Assembly: GCA_021325015.1 (NCBI GenBank)
Contig: JAJPHY010000048.1
Location: forward strand, 1 to 39,095
Direction: 5' to 3'
DNA from: Actinomycetota bacterium
GTDB lineage: Bacteria; Actinomycetota; UBA4738; HRBIN12
Length of the DNA stretch: 39,095 bases
Shown here in pieces: positions 7,949 through 15,430 of this stretch. Positions within the stretch are counted from its first letter, which is position 1. Each line of letters starts with the position of its first letter. The translations under genes and the position numbers were made by a program. The notes beneath the pieces were generated by a model, which made no database searches, was not told where the DNA came from, and saw nothing but the letters and a program-made list of their open reading frames with translations.

Positions 7949-9360
7949 CCCCGCCGCGCCGACGGACCGGGCCCCGCGTGGACCGCGTCGACGGACCGCC
8001 CCCTCTGTCTGCGACCGCGTTCGAACGCGAACACGGGAGGGCCGTACCGAAGGCTCACGGTTCCGAGCACGCCGAGCGGGGGTCCGGTCGAGGGGAAGCA
8101 TGAGGCACTGAACACCAGCAGGGCCTCACGGAGCGCGGAGTTTCCCAGGGCGCAGGCGACCGTGAGCGCTCCGAGCGCGTGCCAGGGGAGGAACCAGGGC
8201 GTCACGAGGACGTAGGCGACCATCACGGACAGGATGCCGGCCCAGCGATCCTCGAGGGTCCTTCGTCGAACCTGCCGAACCGCGACCGCGATCACCAGCA
8301 CCGCCCCGACCGCGCGCACCGTGTCCGATGCAGCGGTCGCCGGGTCCGGAACGGCCAGGTGCGAGAGCAGCCAGGCCAGGGCCGCCTCGACGGCGCCGGC
8401 GAGGGACGACGAAGCGCGCTCTGCCACCTGGCCCACGCCCCGGAGCGTCGCGATGCCACGCCAGTAGGGCACGTACCCCACGGTCACGGCCCCCGCGGCC
8501 AAGAGCGTTGCGGCCACGACCCGTCGCGCCTCGGCTCGACGGATCACCATCGCAAGATAGGTGACGAGCGCGAGTCCCGCGTAGAGCTTGACGAGGGTCG
8601 CGGCGGCGAGGAGCACGAGCGAGAGCCTGGTTCGCCCGCGCCGATCCGCGACCATCGCCCAGGCAAGGGCGGCGGCCACCGCGACGTCTGCATGCCCGGA
8701 GAGCGCCACCGCGGTGAGCACCATCGGGTTCAGCGCGAGGCTCGCCACGGCGAGGGGGGCCGCCCGACGGTCCGCCGCGCGCGACGCGATGCGGACGAGC
8801 GCCCAGACCGTGAGACCCCCCAGGCCGAGCGCGAAGGCCTTGGCGAGCAGCAAGGCTCGAAGGAGGCTGGAGCCCGCGATCTCGACCACCACCGCCATCG
8901 CGCTCGACCACAACGGTCCGTACACCGAGACCTGGTGCCGCCAGGCGACGTCGGCGAGCCATGGGTCGCGGCCGAACGCGGCGGGTTCGACGACGTAGGG
9001 GTTCGCTCGATGGACGACCAGCATCCGGCCGTAGAACAGGTACGAGTACAGGTCCTGGGATTGGAGCAACGGCGCCATGGCGAGCGGGATCGACAGGGCC
9101 GCCGCGCACGCCACGACCACGCGCAGCGCTGGGCCGTCCGCCCGTCGCACCGCGATCAGCGTCAGCGCGTACGCGGGAAACGTGGCGAGCAAGAACCAGG
9201 AGTAGGAGTAGCCGGTCGCGCTCGGTCGCGGGCCGTACGGAGCGCCGCCGGACGCGAGCGGCCGCAGCAGGGCGAAGGCGTCGATGAGCGCGAGCCCGCC
9301 GATGCCGAGCGCGAACGCAGTCGGTGTCCGGATCCTCCGGAGCGCGTGATCGAGGGCCAT
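7924..9360 (-). CDS. Integral-membrane GT-C glycosyltransferase, polyprenol-phosphomannose-dependent mannosyltransferase-like
   Basis: A 478-residue protein with about 11-13 hydrophobic helices. It carries the GT-C/GT87-type first-loop motif QSQDLYSYLFYGRM with Asp103 as the probable catalytic residue, followed by ANPYVVEP, and a later AATLVKLYAGLAL helix that is common in MptA/MptB and DUF2029 proteins. Known relatives use decaprenyl-phosphomannose to build lipomannan or related glycolipids at the outer face of the membrane. The ATG at 9358-9360 gives a short cytosolic N-terminus before the first helix; no clear ribosome-binding site is seen. Its last 25 bases overlap the end of the coiled-coil lysozyme gene on the other strand. 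The acceptor is unknown; a general GT87 mannosyl- or glucosyltransferase is the alternative. Confidence 0.75.
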   Translation of the reverse strand: MALDHALRRIRTPTAFALGIGGLALIDAFALLRPLASGGAPYGPRPSATGYSYSWFLLATFPAYALTLIAVRRADGPALRVVVACAAALSIPLAMAPLLQSQDLYSYLFYGRMLVVHRANPYVVEPAAFGRDPWLADVAWRHQVSVYGPLWSSAMAVVVEIAGSSLLRALLLAKAFALGLGGLTVWALVRIASRAADRRAAPLAVASLALNPMVLTAVALSGHADVAVAAALAWAMVADRRGRTRLSLVLLAAATLVKLYAGLALVTYLAMVIRRAEARRVVAATLLAAGAVTVGYVPYWRGIATLRGVGQVAERASSSLAGAVEAALAWLLSHLAVPDPATAASDTVRAVGAVLVIAVAVRQVRRRTLEDRWAGILSVMVAYVLVTPWFLPWHALGALTVACALGNSALREALLVFSASCFPSTGPPLGVLGTVSLRYGPPVFAFERGRRQRGRSVDAVHAGPGPSARRGHPFAKRA

Positions 9361-9443
9361 GGCGTCGGGGTCGTGCGCGGGCCCCCCTCCGCCACGCACA
9401 GCGTCGACCAACTCCCCGAGAAGCGCAAGTCCCCAGCCCCAGG

Positions 9444-9459
9444 TAGCATGGCGGCGGTG
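9444..9459 (+). promoter_or_regulatory. Leaderless -10 box (TAGCAT) 7 nt before a GTG
   Basis: TAGCAT at 9444-9449 matches the actinobacterial TANNNT -10 consensus and is followed by seven bases and then GTG at 9457. The upstream in-frame ATG at 9448 overlaps the -10 box itself, so the GTG at the expected transcription start is the better translation start. No -35 match is clear. Confidence 0.5.
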
Positions 9460-9777
9460 AAGGAGGGAGGAGGCATCGCGATCGGCATCGGCTTCGCGGT
9501 GTTCGTGCTGCTCACCCTGCTCCCGTTTCTCCTCGTGGTCGTGCTCTTCACGTTCTTCACGATCTACGGCATGACCAAGGGAACGGACTTCAGCGCCTCC
9601 ACGATCAACCCCGCCGTCTGGTGGTCCGGGGTCGCGCTGCTGGTGGCGACCTTCGCGGTGCTGCTCGCGCTGGCGGTCGCGGTCGCCGGCAGATCCCTGA
9701 ACCCGCCGAGACGACGCGACCGCGACGAGCCTCAGAGCGCGCGCGAGAGCGCCTCGACGACCTCTTCCTCCAGGTAG
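9457..9777 (+). CDS. Small two-helix membrane protein, unknown function
   Basis: A 106-residue protein with two long hydrophobic segments (IGIGFAVFVLLTLLPFLLVV and WWSGVALLVATFAVLLALAV), a short polar loop, and a basic, Ser-rich cytosolic tail. No family is recognised. I chose GTG 9457 rather than ATG 9448 because a TAGCAT -10 box covers the ATG and ends seven bases before the GTG. The hydrophobic pattern with third-position G/C supports real coding. The last 46 bases overlap the end of the DUF2017 gene on the opposite strand, so the tail sequence is constrained by both genes or may be poorly conserved. Confidence 0.6.
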   Translation: MKEGGGIAIGIGFAVFVLLTLLPFLLVVVLFTFFTIYGMTKGTDFSASTINPAVWWSGVALLVATFAVLLALAVAVAGRSLNPPRRRDRDEPQSARESASTTSSSR

Positions 9778-10208
9778 CTCAGGTACGCGTACAGCGCGAA
9801 CGCCCGAGCGTTCTCCTCGCCGGGCGGGAGCTCGCGCTCGGTGGTCTCCTCGGTCACGTCCAGCCTCGTGCCGAGCACGAGGCGGAGGTCGTTGATCGAA
9901 GAGAGCCACGCGGTGAGCTCGTCCTCGGACAGGCGATCGGCGTCGATCGTGCGCTCCATCGTCTCGATCGCCGACAGGCGCCGCTCGAGCAGATCGCCCC
10001 GAACCAGACGGTCGAACTCCTCCGCACGCTCGGGTTCCCCCTCGTACGCCGGTGGGAACAGGCGCCGCAGCGCGGGGTCCCCCGCCGCGTCGCCGAGGGT
10101 GAGAAGCGTGCGGAGCTGCGCCGGAAGCCCGCGAAGGATCTCCCGCTCCCCGCGCGGTAGGCGGACGGAGTACTGGCCCGACCGAGTCCTGCGGATCCTG
10201 CCCGCCAC
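9732..10208 (-). CDS. DUF2017 family protein, ClpS neighbour
   Basis: A 158-residue, all-alpha cytosolic protein recognised as DUF2017 by the opening (RIRRTRSGQYSVRLPRGER), the LFPPAYEGEPERAEEF stretch, and the position directly downstream of clpS, which is typical in actinobacteria. Its biochemical role is unknown; the constant pairing with ClpS suggests a link to Clp proteolysis. The GTG start at 10208 lies three bases after the clpS stop, so the two genes are translationally coupled. Its 3' end overlaps the small membrane-protein gene on the opposite strand by 46 bases. Confidence 0.85.
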   Translation of the reverse strand: MAGRIRRTRSGQYSVRLPRGEREILRGLPAQLRTLLTLGDAAGDPALRRLFPPAYEGEPERAEEFDRLVRGDLLERRLSAIETMERTIDADRLSEDELTAWLSSINDLRLVLGTRLDVTEETTERELPPGEENARAFALYAYLSYLEEEVVEALSRAL

Positions 10209-10211
10209 CGA

Positions 10212-10505
10212 TCACCGGTCCTTGCGCATGGTCGCCCACAGGCCGTGAGCGTGGAGGCGCGCGACGTCGAGCTCGCACTTCTCCTTCGTGCCGTGCGAGA
10301 CGGCCGCCTTGCCCTTGTGGTGGACGTCGAGCATGAGCCGGGTCGCCTTCTCGCGGCTGTACCCGAAGAGCTTCTGGAACACGTACACGACGTACGACAT
10401 CAGGTTGATCGGATCGTTCCAGACCACGACCACCCACGGCACGTCGGGTCGCACGTCCTCGTCGCCCGTCGGGCGGTCGACCTCCACCGGAGCCGTGCTC
10501 GCCAT
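10212..10505 (-). CDS. clpS: ATP-dependent Clp protease adaptor ClpS
   Basis: This 97-residue adaptor binds N-degron substrates and hands them to ClpA/ClpC for degradation in the cytosol. The hallmark [20 protein letters not shown] segment is intact, including the Asn-Asp of the ligand pocket, followed by the [13 protein letters not shown] helix region. The N-terminal extension of about 25 acidic residues is disordered, as usual for the family. The ATG at 10505 was chosen; an in-frame GTG three codons upstream (10514) is an equal alternative, and neither has a strong Shine-Dalgarno. It is followed by DUF2017 after three bases. Confidence 0.93.
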   Translation of the reverse strand: MASTAPVEVDRPTGDEDVRPDVPWVVVVWNDPINLMSYVVYVFQKLFGYSREKATRLMLDVHHKGKAAVSHGTKEKCELDVARLHAHGLWATMRKDR

Positions 10506-10591
10506 GACGATCACGATACGGCAGGCGCCGGCGAAGGCGGCGTCCGACGTGCGCGGCGCGAGATCGGGAGGCTCAGGCCGCGCGGACCCGG

Positions 10592-10783
10592 TTGGGGGCG
10601 CCGGTCGGCGACCGCGCGGTCCAAGACGTCCTGCGGACCTGCCGGGGCCTCGACGCTCGGGAGCTCAACGAGCGCATCGTCCTTCTCGGCGCTCTCGCGC
10701 ACGCGCCGGCCGGCCTCGGCCTCACGCGTCCTCGTCGGAGGGGTGCCGGGTCAGCGGGGCAACGACGACCCGCTCGCCCTTGA
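10592..10783 (+). pseudogene. Possible gene remnant or short reading frame in the clpS-ybaK gap
   Basis: The 216-base space between clpS and the first YbaK gene contains a plus-strand frame from TTG 10592 that reads like protein for about 45 residues ([20 protein letters not shown] and onward to LLGALAHAPAGLGL) with very G/C-rich third codon positions. The open frame also extends upstream without a standard start, and its end runs into the antisense of the YbaK gene. No ribosome-binding site or family is recognised. It could be a fragment of a lost gene or a chance frame in GC-rich DNA. Nothing else is seen in this gap. Confidence 0.25.
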
Positions 10784-11198
10784 AGAGGTCCTCCGTGCGC
10801 ATCTTCACGGACTCGGTCCGGCTTCCCGCCGCGAAGACGACGATCTCGTGGCGCATCACGTCCGGATCGACGTAGGTGGCCACGCCGAGCAGCGACCCGA
10901 TCGGCGGCAGACATCCGAGCTCGAAGTCCGGGTGCTCGCGCTCGATCTCCGCCTCGCTCGCGAGGTGGGCGCGGCGGGCGCCGACCGCCTGCTCGACGAG
11001 CTTCATGTCGAGGCGGCGGTCGCCGGGGACCACGGCGAGCACGTGACCTTCGGGCGTGTCGAGCAGGAGCGTCTTCACCACCTCGTCCGCCTCGATGCCG
11101 AGCGCTCGCGCCTCGTCGATCGTGGTGAAGGCGCTCTCGTGCGGCACCGTCTCGAACGGCACCCCCTTGCGCGTGAGGTACTCGGTCGTGAGCGACAT
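10722..11198 (-). CDS. ybaK: YbaK/ProRS-associated (INS superfamily) aminoacyl-tRNA deacylase, copy A
   Basis: A 158-residue protein of the YbaK/EbsC fold, which in known members hydrolyses mischarged aminoacyl-tRNA such as Cys- or Ala-tRNAPro. The family's functional Lys is present as VVKTLLLDT (K42), as are the VVPGDRRLDM strand and the GCLPP substrate loop (95-99). GGAGG lies six bases before the ATG. A possible TACGGT -10 is 33-38 bases upstream. It is a clear paralogue of the next gene upstream, with equal length, an ungapped alignment and over half identical residues by eye. The two differ mainly in the C-terminal 30 residues and in the loop after the GCLPP motif, so they may have different tRNA or amino-acid targets. 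Confidence 0.88.
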   Translation of the reverse strand: MSLTTEYLTRKGVPFETVPHESAFTTIDEARALGIEADEVVKTLLLDTPEGHVLAVVPGDRRLDMKLVEQAVGARRAHLASEAEIEREHPDFELGCLPPIGSLLGVATYVDPDVMRHEIVVFAAGSRTESVKMRTEDLFKGERVVVAPLTRHPSDEDA

Positions 11199-11229
11199 CG
11201 GGACCCTCCTTCCCGCCGCCGGCATCCCG

Positions 11230-11235
11230 ACCGTA
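11230..11235 (-). promoter_or_regulatory. Candidate -10 box TACGGT for YbaK copy A
   Basis: Read on the minus strand, TGTACGGT gives an extended -10-like element 32 bases before the ATG of copy A. It lies in the 143-base gap between the paralogues, which suggests copy A can be transcribed separately. The -35 region is weak. Confidence 0.3.
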
Positions 11236-11341
11236 CACCGAGAGGGCGGGCCCGGAACGGGGTCGTGCGACTCCGGCCGGCAGAGTCGTGCGGCCCGCTC
11301 GATTCGGGCGTCCCGGTCGGCCCTCGAGCTCGGGCTCGCGC

Positions 11342-11818
11342 CTAGACGTACTCCCGGACGGGCTCGGTGGCGATGTGCGCGACGGTCACGTGCTCGTGAT
11401 CGAACAGGTCGACCGTGCGGGCGCGCACCGCCTCGCCCGAGCTGCCGGCGGCGAACACGACCTCCTCGTGCCGCAGGACGTGCCCGTCGACGTACACGGG
11501 AAGCCCGAGCATCATGCCCAGGGGCGGGAGGCATCCGAGCTCGAAGCTGGGGAACTCGGCCCGGATCTCCTCCTCGGTCGCGAGGCGTGCGTGATGGTCG
11601 CCGACGGCCTCGCGCACGAGCCGCATGTCGAGTCGACGGTCCCCCGGAACGACCGCGAGCACGCGACCCCACTTCGTGTCGAGCACCAGCGTCTTGACGA
11701 CAAGGTGCGTCGGGATGCCGACCGTCCGAGCCTCCTCGACGGGCGTGAAGGCGCGTTCGTGCTCGATCGTCTCGAACGGGATGCCCTTTCGCTGCAGGTA
11801 CTCGGTCGTGCCGCTCAT
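11342..11818 (-). CDS. ybaK: YbaK/ProRS-associated aminoacyl-tRNA deacylase, copy B
   Basis: A second 158-residue YbaK-fold protein with the same landmarks: VVKTLVLDT (K42), VVPGDRRLDM and GCLPP. Function is expected to be trans-editing of mischarged tRNA in the cytosol. The start is the ATG at 11818, because AGGAGG lies five bases upstream; the alternative GTG at 11824 would overlap that ribosome-binding site. It differs from copy A by more basic/His-rich helices (GDHHARL) and a different C-terminus. A -10-like TACGCT lies 25-30 bases upstream of the ATG on this strand, within the gap shared with the divergent polymerase gene. Tandem duplication followed by divergence is the simplest origin. 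Confidence 0.88.
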   Translation of the reverse strand: MSGTTEYLQRKGIPFETIEHERAFTPVEEARTVGIPTHLVVKTLVLDTKWGRVLAVVPGDRRLDMRLVREAVGDHHARLATEEEIRAEFPSFELGCLPPLGMMLGLPVYVDGHVLRHEEVVFAAGSSGEAVRARTVDLFDHEHVTVAHIATEPVREYV

Positions 11819-11842
11819 CTGCACCTCCTGGTCTCCGTCGGA

Positions 11843-11848
11843 AGCGTA
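11843..11848 (-). promoter_or_regulatory. Candidate -10 box TACGCT for YbaK copy B
   Basis: TACGCT on the minus strand matches TANNNT and ends 24 bases before the start codon, leaving room for a short leader containing the AGGAGG. No convincing -35 is visible. Confidence 0.35.
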
Positions 11849-11949
11849 GGCGGGGGCCCTCGGCCCCGGCCGGGTCGCCGGCCCGTCCCCGCGCGGGCCG
11901 GAGGGCCCCCGGGTCGCCGGCGGGCGCGCAGATCGGCCATGCTGGGTTT

Positions 11950-13035
11950 GTGACCGAGTTCGTCCTCCACGTCGACCTGGACCAGTTCATCGCCGCGGTC
12001 GAGCTGCTCCGGCATCCCGAGCTCGTCGGGAAGCCGGTCGTGGTGGGCGGCGAGGGCGACCCCACCAAGCGGGGCGTGGTGTCGACGGCGAGCTACGAGG
12101 CTCGGGCGTTCGGGATCCGCTCGGGCATGCCGCTCCGAACGGCGTTCACGCGGTGTCCCGAGGCGGTGTTCCTACCGGTCGACGCGCCCGCGTACCTGGC
12201 CGCGTCGCGACGCGTCATGCGGACGCTCCGGACGTTCCCCGCGACCGTGGAGGTCGCCGGGTGGGACGAGGCGTTCCTGCGGGTCGACTCCGACGACCCC
12301 GAGGGGCTCGCCCGCGAGATCCAGCGAAGCGTCTTCGCGCGGACCCGACTGTGGTGCTCGATCGGGATCGGCGACAACAAGCTCCGCGCCAAGGTGGCGA
12401 GCCGCCTGGCCAAGCCCGCGGGCGTCTTCCGGCTGACCGCAGCCGAGTGGCACGAGGTCATGGACGCCCGCCCGGTCGACGCGCTCTGGGGGATCGGACG
12501 GAAGACGGCGGCGCGCCTTGCCGCCCTCGGGGTTCGCACGGTCGCCGATCTCGAGGGGGCGCCGGAGGAGCTCCTCGCGCGCGTCTTCGGCCCGAGGACC
12601 GGACCCTGGCTCCGGCGCCTGGCGGCCGGCGAGGACTCGTCGCCCGTGCTCGCCGAGCCTCGTGTTCCGAAGAGCCGCGGCCGCGAGCGGACGTTCCAGC
12701 GCGACCTCATCCAGGCCGACCGCGTCCGGGAGGAGGTGTGCCAACTCGCCGACGAGCTCGCGGAGGAGCTTCGGCGCGACGGACGGGCCGCGGTGCGGCT
12801 CACCGTCAAGGTGCGCTTCGCGCCCTTCGTCACCTCCACGCACGGCCTCGCGCTCGCGAGCCCCACCAACCGGGCCGACGACCTGCTCGGGGCGGCGCTG
12901 CGCACGCTCGGACGGTTCGAGCTCGATCGGCCCGTGCGCCTGGTGGGCGTGCGAGCGGAGCTCGCGCCCGGGAGAATGCCCGAGGGCGTCGAGACCACGC
13001 CCGAGGCCATCCGTGAACGAGGAGTTCGACCATGA
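11950..13035 (+). CDS. dinB: Y-family DNA polymerase IV, DinB2/DinB3-like with an aliphatic steric gate
   Basis: A 361-residue translesion polymerase. Catalytic acids are in place: D9 in HVDLD and D106-E107 in GWDEAFL. The SYEARAFGIRSGMP fingers motif, the helix-hairpin-helix LWGIGRKTAARLAALGV and a little-finger domain follow. The residue at the steric-gate position is Ile14 (DLDQFI), not Tyr or Phe as in E. coli DinB. Mycobacterial DinB2 has Leu at the same position and is known to insert ribonucleotides readily, so this enzyme may do so too (inference). GWDEAF replaces the usual SIDEAY. The GTG at 11950 is supported by the family N-terminus; a weak CATGCT -10-like box ends six bases before it. 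Its stop overlaps the start of carbamate kinase (ATGA). No C-terminal clamp motif was recognised. Confidence 0.9.
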   Translation: MTEFVLHVDLDQFIAAVELLRHPELVGKPVVVGGEGDPTKRGVVSTASYEARAFGIRSGMPLRTAFTRCPEAVFLPVDAPAYLAASRRVMRTLRTFPATVEVAGWDEAFLRVDSDDPEGLAREIQRSVFARTRLWCSIGIGDNKLRAKVASRLAKPAGVFRLTAAEWHEVMDARPVDALWGIGRKTAARLAALGVRTVADLEGAPEELLARVFGPRTGPWLRRLAAGEDSSPVLAEPRVPKSRGRERTFQRDLIQADRVREEVCQLADELAEELRRDGRAAVRLTVKVRFAPFVTSTHGLALASPTNRADDLLGAALRTLGRFELDRPVRLVGVRAELAPGRMPEGVETTPEAIRERGVRP

Positions 13036-13982
13036 GCCCGAAGACGGCGGTCGTCGCGATCGGCGGGAACTCGCTGATCAAGGACCGCATGCACCAGACC
13101 GTCCGCGACCAGTACGTCGCCGCCGGCGAGACGTGCTGGCACATCGCGGGGATGATCCGAGACGGCTGGGATGTCGTGATCACGCACGGCAACGGGCCGC
13201 AAGTCGGGTTCATCCTGCGCCGGTCCGAGCTCGCCGCCCACGAGCTCCACGAGGTGCCGCTGGACGTGTGCGGCGCCGACACCCAAGGTGCGATCGGCTA
13301 CGCGTTGCAGCAGAACCTGTACAACGACTTCGCCAGGCTCGGCATCTCCCGGCAGGCCGTGACCGTGATCACGCAGACCGAGGTGTCGGCCGACGACCCG
13401 GCGTTCGAGAACCCGTCCAAGCCCATCGGCTCCTACATGGACGAGGAGCAGGCGCGTCGTCGCCGGGAGCAGGACGGCTGGAGCGTGATCGAGGACGCCG
13501 GACGCGGATGGCGGCGGGTCGTTCCCTCGCCGCGCCCCGTGCGGATCGTCGAGCTGGACGCGATCGCGCACCTGCTCCGCGACGGGTTCGTGGTGATCGC
13601 GGTCGGCGGCGGAGGAATCCCGGTCGTGGCCGACCCGGAGGGCAACCTGCAGGGGATCGCGGCCGTGATCGACAAGGACCTCGCGTCCTCGCTGCTCGCC
13701 TCGTCGCTCGGCGCGGAGCTGTTCCTGATCAGCACCGCAGTCGAGAAGGTGGCGCTCCGCTTCGGCACCCCCGAGCAGGAGTGGATCGACCGGATGACGG
13801 TCTCGCAGGCAAAGGCGTACCTGCGGGAGGGCACCCACTTCGCCACGGGCAGCATGGCCCCGAAGATCGAGGCGGCGATCTCGTTCGTCGAGCGGACGGG
13901 GGGGACGGCGGTCATCACCAACCCGGACAACGTCGAGCGCGCCCTCGCGGGAGAGACCGGCACCCGGATCGAGTCCGGCTGA
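13032..13982 (+). CDS. arcC: Carbamate kinase
   Basis: A 316-residue amino-acid-kinase-fold enzyme that converts carbamoyl phosphate and ADP into ATP, ammonia and CO2. Visible landmarks are AIGGNSLIKD at the start, THGNGPQVGFILRRSE (substrate loop), the GGGGIPVV phosphate loop, AAVIDKDLASSLLA, and the FATGSMAPKIEAA C-terminal segment. Length is normal. The ATG overlaps the polymerase stop by four bases, with GAGGAG upstream, so it is translationally coupled to dinB, an unexpected partner. arcA, arcB, allantoin and oxamate genes are absent here, so the source of carbamoyl phosphate is unclear. Biosynthetic-type use is less likely but possible. Confidence 0.95.
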   Translation: MSPKTAVVAIGGNSLIKDRMHQTVRDQYVAAGETCWHIAGMIRDGWDVVITHGNGPQVGFILRRSELAAHELHEVPLDVCGADTQGAIGYALQQNLYNDFARLGISRQAVTVITQTEVSADDPAFENPSKPIGSYMDEEQARRRREQDGWSVIEDAGRGWRRVVPSPRPVRIVELDAIAHLLRDGFVVIAVGGGGIPVVADPEGNLQGIAAVIDKDLASSLLASSLGAELFLISTAVEKVALRFGTPEQEWIDRMTVSQAKAYLREGTHFATGSMAPKIEAAISFVERTGGTAVITNPDNVERALAGETGTRIESG

Positions 13983-13992
13983 CGCGTCGGTC

Positions 13993-14005
13993 CCCCCGTT
14001 GGGGG
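13993..14005 (+). terminator. Short GC hairpin after arcC, terminator-like but without a T tract
   Basis: CCCCC-GTT-GGGGG forms a tight five-pair stem ten bases after the arcC stop codon. There is no run of T after it, so it may only stabilise the 3' end or work with Rho. Confidence 0.3.
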
Positions 14006-14030
14006 CTGCGGGAATCACGCCAACGGCCGA

Positions 14031-14060
14031 CTGAACCGCACCGCCCGCTCCGCCTAGGGT
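14031..14060 (+). promoter_or_regulatory. Promoter for the small-protein/patatin pair
   Basis: CTGAAC at 14031-14036 resembles a -35 box and is 18 bases from TAGGGT at 14055-14060, a TANNNT -10. Transcription would start near 14067 and give a leader of about 20 bases carrying AGGGAGGG before the TTG start. Confidence 0.45.
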
Positions 14061-14088
14061 GATTCCCTCACGCGCAGGGAGGGTCGCG

Positions 14089-14328
14089 TTGTCCGAGACA
14101 CCGCCCCACAAGACCGCGAACCCGCCCAAGGCCACGTGGGACGAGCAGATCCAACAGCTCTACGAGTCGTGGCATCGCCGGGTCGCGGCCGCCGAGATCG
14201 GACACCGACTGATGTCGGACCGCATGCGGAACCGCTACGAGACGCTCCGCCGCGACATGGCCAAGACGCTCGCGCTCCCGCCGGCCCCGGCGGCGATCCC
14301 CACGGAGGGAGGGCCACATGGACGCTGA
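14089..14328 (+). CDS. Small hydrophilic protein upstream of patatin, unknown function
   Basis: A 79-residue cytosolic protein with a disordered Pro/Thr-rich start, one helical region of about 45 residues (WDEQIQQLYESWHRRVAAAE and after) rich in Arg and Glu, and a Pro-rich tail. No family is recognised. I chose TTG 14089 because AGGGAGGG lies six bases upstream; the earlier in-frame GTG at 14059 overlaps the -10 box. It overlaps the patatin start by 11 bases, so the two are co-translated. Work as a partner or regulator of the phospholipase is inferred only from this coupling. Confidence 0.65.
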   Translation: MSETPPHKTANPPKATWDEQIQQLYESWHRRVAAAEIGHRLMSDRMRNRYETLRRDMAKTLALPPAPAAIPTEGGPHGR

Positions 14329-15355
14329 CCTGGTGCTCGAGGGCGGAGGCGTAAAGGGCATCGGCCTCGTCGGCTCGTTCGCCTCGCTGGTCGAGGCCGG
14401 GTACGAGATCCATCGCGTGGCGGGGACGTCCGCGGGATCGATCGTGGGCGCGTTGATCGCCGCGGGTATGCCGGTGGACGATCTCGAGCGCGTCATGCGC
14501 GAGGTCGACTACGGCAAGTTCGAGGACCAGAGCTTCATCGACCACCTCGGCCTGGTCGGCAAGGGCATCTCGCTCCTGTTCGACAAGGGGATCTACGAGG
14601 GACGCTACCTCCACCAGTGGCTCGACGGGCTCCTGGCCGATCTCGGCAAGCGCACTTTCGGCGACCTGCGGATCGAGGACCCGGGCAGCTCGCTCCCTCC
14701 CGAGAGGCAATACCGCCTCGTGGTGATGGCCTCGGACGTGACGCGCGGAGAGCTCGTGCGGCTGCCCTGGGACTACCCGAGGTACGGACTCGACCCCGAC
14801 GAACAGCTCGTGGCCGACGCGGTCCGGGCCTCGATGTCGATCCCGTTCTTCTACGAGCCGGTGCAGCTCAAATGGCGCGGCCCCGACGGCCGGCCGATCG
14901 TCTCCTACCTGGTCGACGGCGGCATGCTCTCGAACTTCCCGGTCGAGGTCTTCGACCGGACCGACGGCAAGGCCCCCAGGTGGCCGACGTTTGGCGTCAA
15001 GCTCTCCGCGAAACGCATCAACATGCGGATGGCAAAGTTCGACGTGACGAGCACGCTCGGGCTCGCTCGAGCCATGGTCGGCACGATGACGAGCTTCCAC
15101 GACCAGATCCATATCGACGACCCGTCGGTGATCGCCCGGACGATCTTCGTCGACACCGGGCACGTGAAGGCCACCGACTTCGACCTCGACGAAGCGACGC
15201 AGGACATGCTGTTCGAGCACGGACGGCACGCGGCGACGAAGTTAATCTCGAGCTGGAACTTCGAGCGCTACGCGCGGACCTACCGCTCGGGCGACGTGGT
15301 CGACCTGACGGCGGGCCCCGAGGCCGTCGAGGCCCTGGGCTCCGACCACGCTTGA
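14318..15355 (+). CDS. Patatin-like phospholipase / acyl hydrolase
   Basis: A 345-residue serine hydrolase of the patatin family, expected to cleave acyl chains from lipids. The Ser-Asp dyad is complete: oxyanion loop EGGGVKG (8-14), nucleophile elbow GTSAGS with S38, and catalytic Asp200 in DGGMLSNFP. No signal peptide is present, so it acts in the cytosol or on the inner face of the membrane. GGAGGG precedes the ATG by four bases. It overlaps the small upstream gene by 11 bases. The segment after the DGG motif is long and family-typical for bacterial patatins. Substrate is not known; housekeeping lipid turnover or an anti-phage-type effector are both possible, and no defence genes are adjacent. 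Confidence 0.9.
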   Translation: MDADLVLEGGGVKGIGLVGSFASLVEAGYEIHRVAGTSAGSIVGALIAAGMPVDDLERVMREVDYGKFEDQSFIDHLGLVGKGISLLFDKGIYEGRYLHQWLDGLLADLGKRTFGDLRIEDPGSSLPPERQYRLVVMASDVTRGELVRLPWDYPRYGLDPDEQLVADAVRASMSIPFFYEPVQLKWRGPDGRPIVSYLVDGGMLSNFPVEVFDRTDGKAPRWPTFGVKLSAKRINMRMAKFDVTSTLGLARAMVGTMTSFHDQIHIDDPSVIARTIFVDTGHVKATDFDLDEATQDMLFEHGRHAATKLISSWNFERYARTYRSGDVVDLTAGPEAVEALGSDHA

Positions 15356-15430
15356 TGGCCTGACCGAGGGTTACGCCTCGCTCGGGGCGGGGCTGGCGCC
15401 CGGCGGCGCGCTCGTGCGAGCATCCCCCTC

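Noticed and set aside
13993-14005. Strong intrinsic terminator after arcC
   Set aside because: The stem is only five pairs and there is no T run, so it is listed only as a weak hairpin.
14318-15355. Patatin gene as part of a phage-defence system such as CBASS
   Set aside because: No nucleotidyl cyclase, ubiquitin-like or NucC/Cap genes are adjacent. The upstream partner is a small unknown protein, so ordinary lipid metabolism is equally likely.
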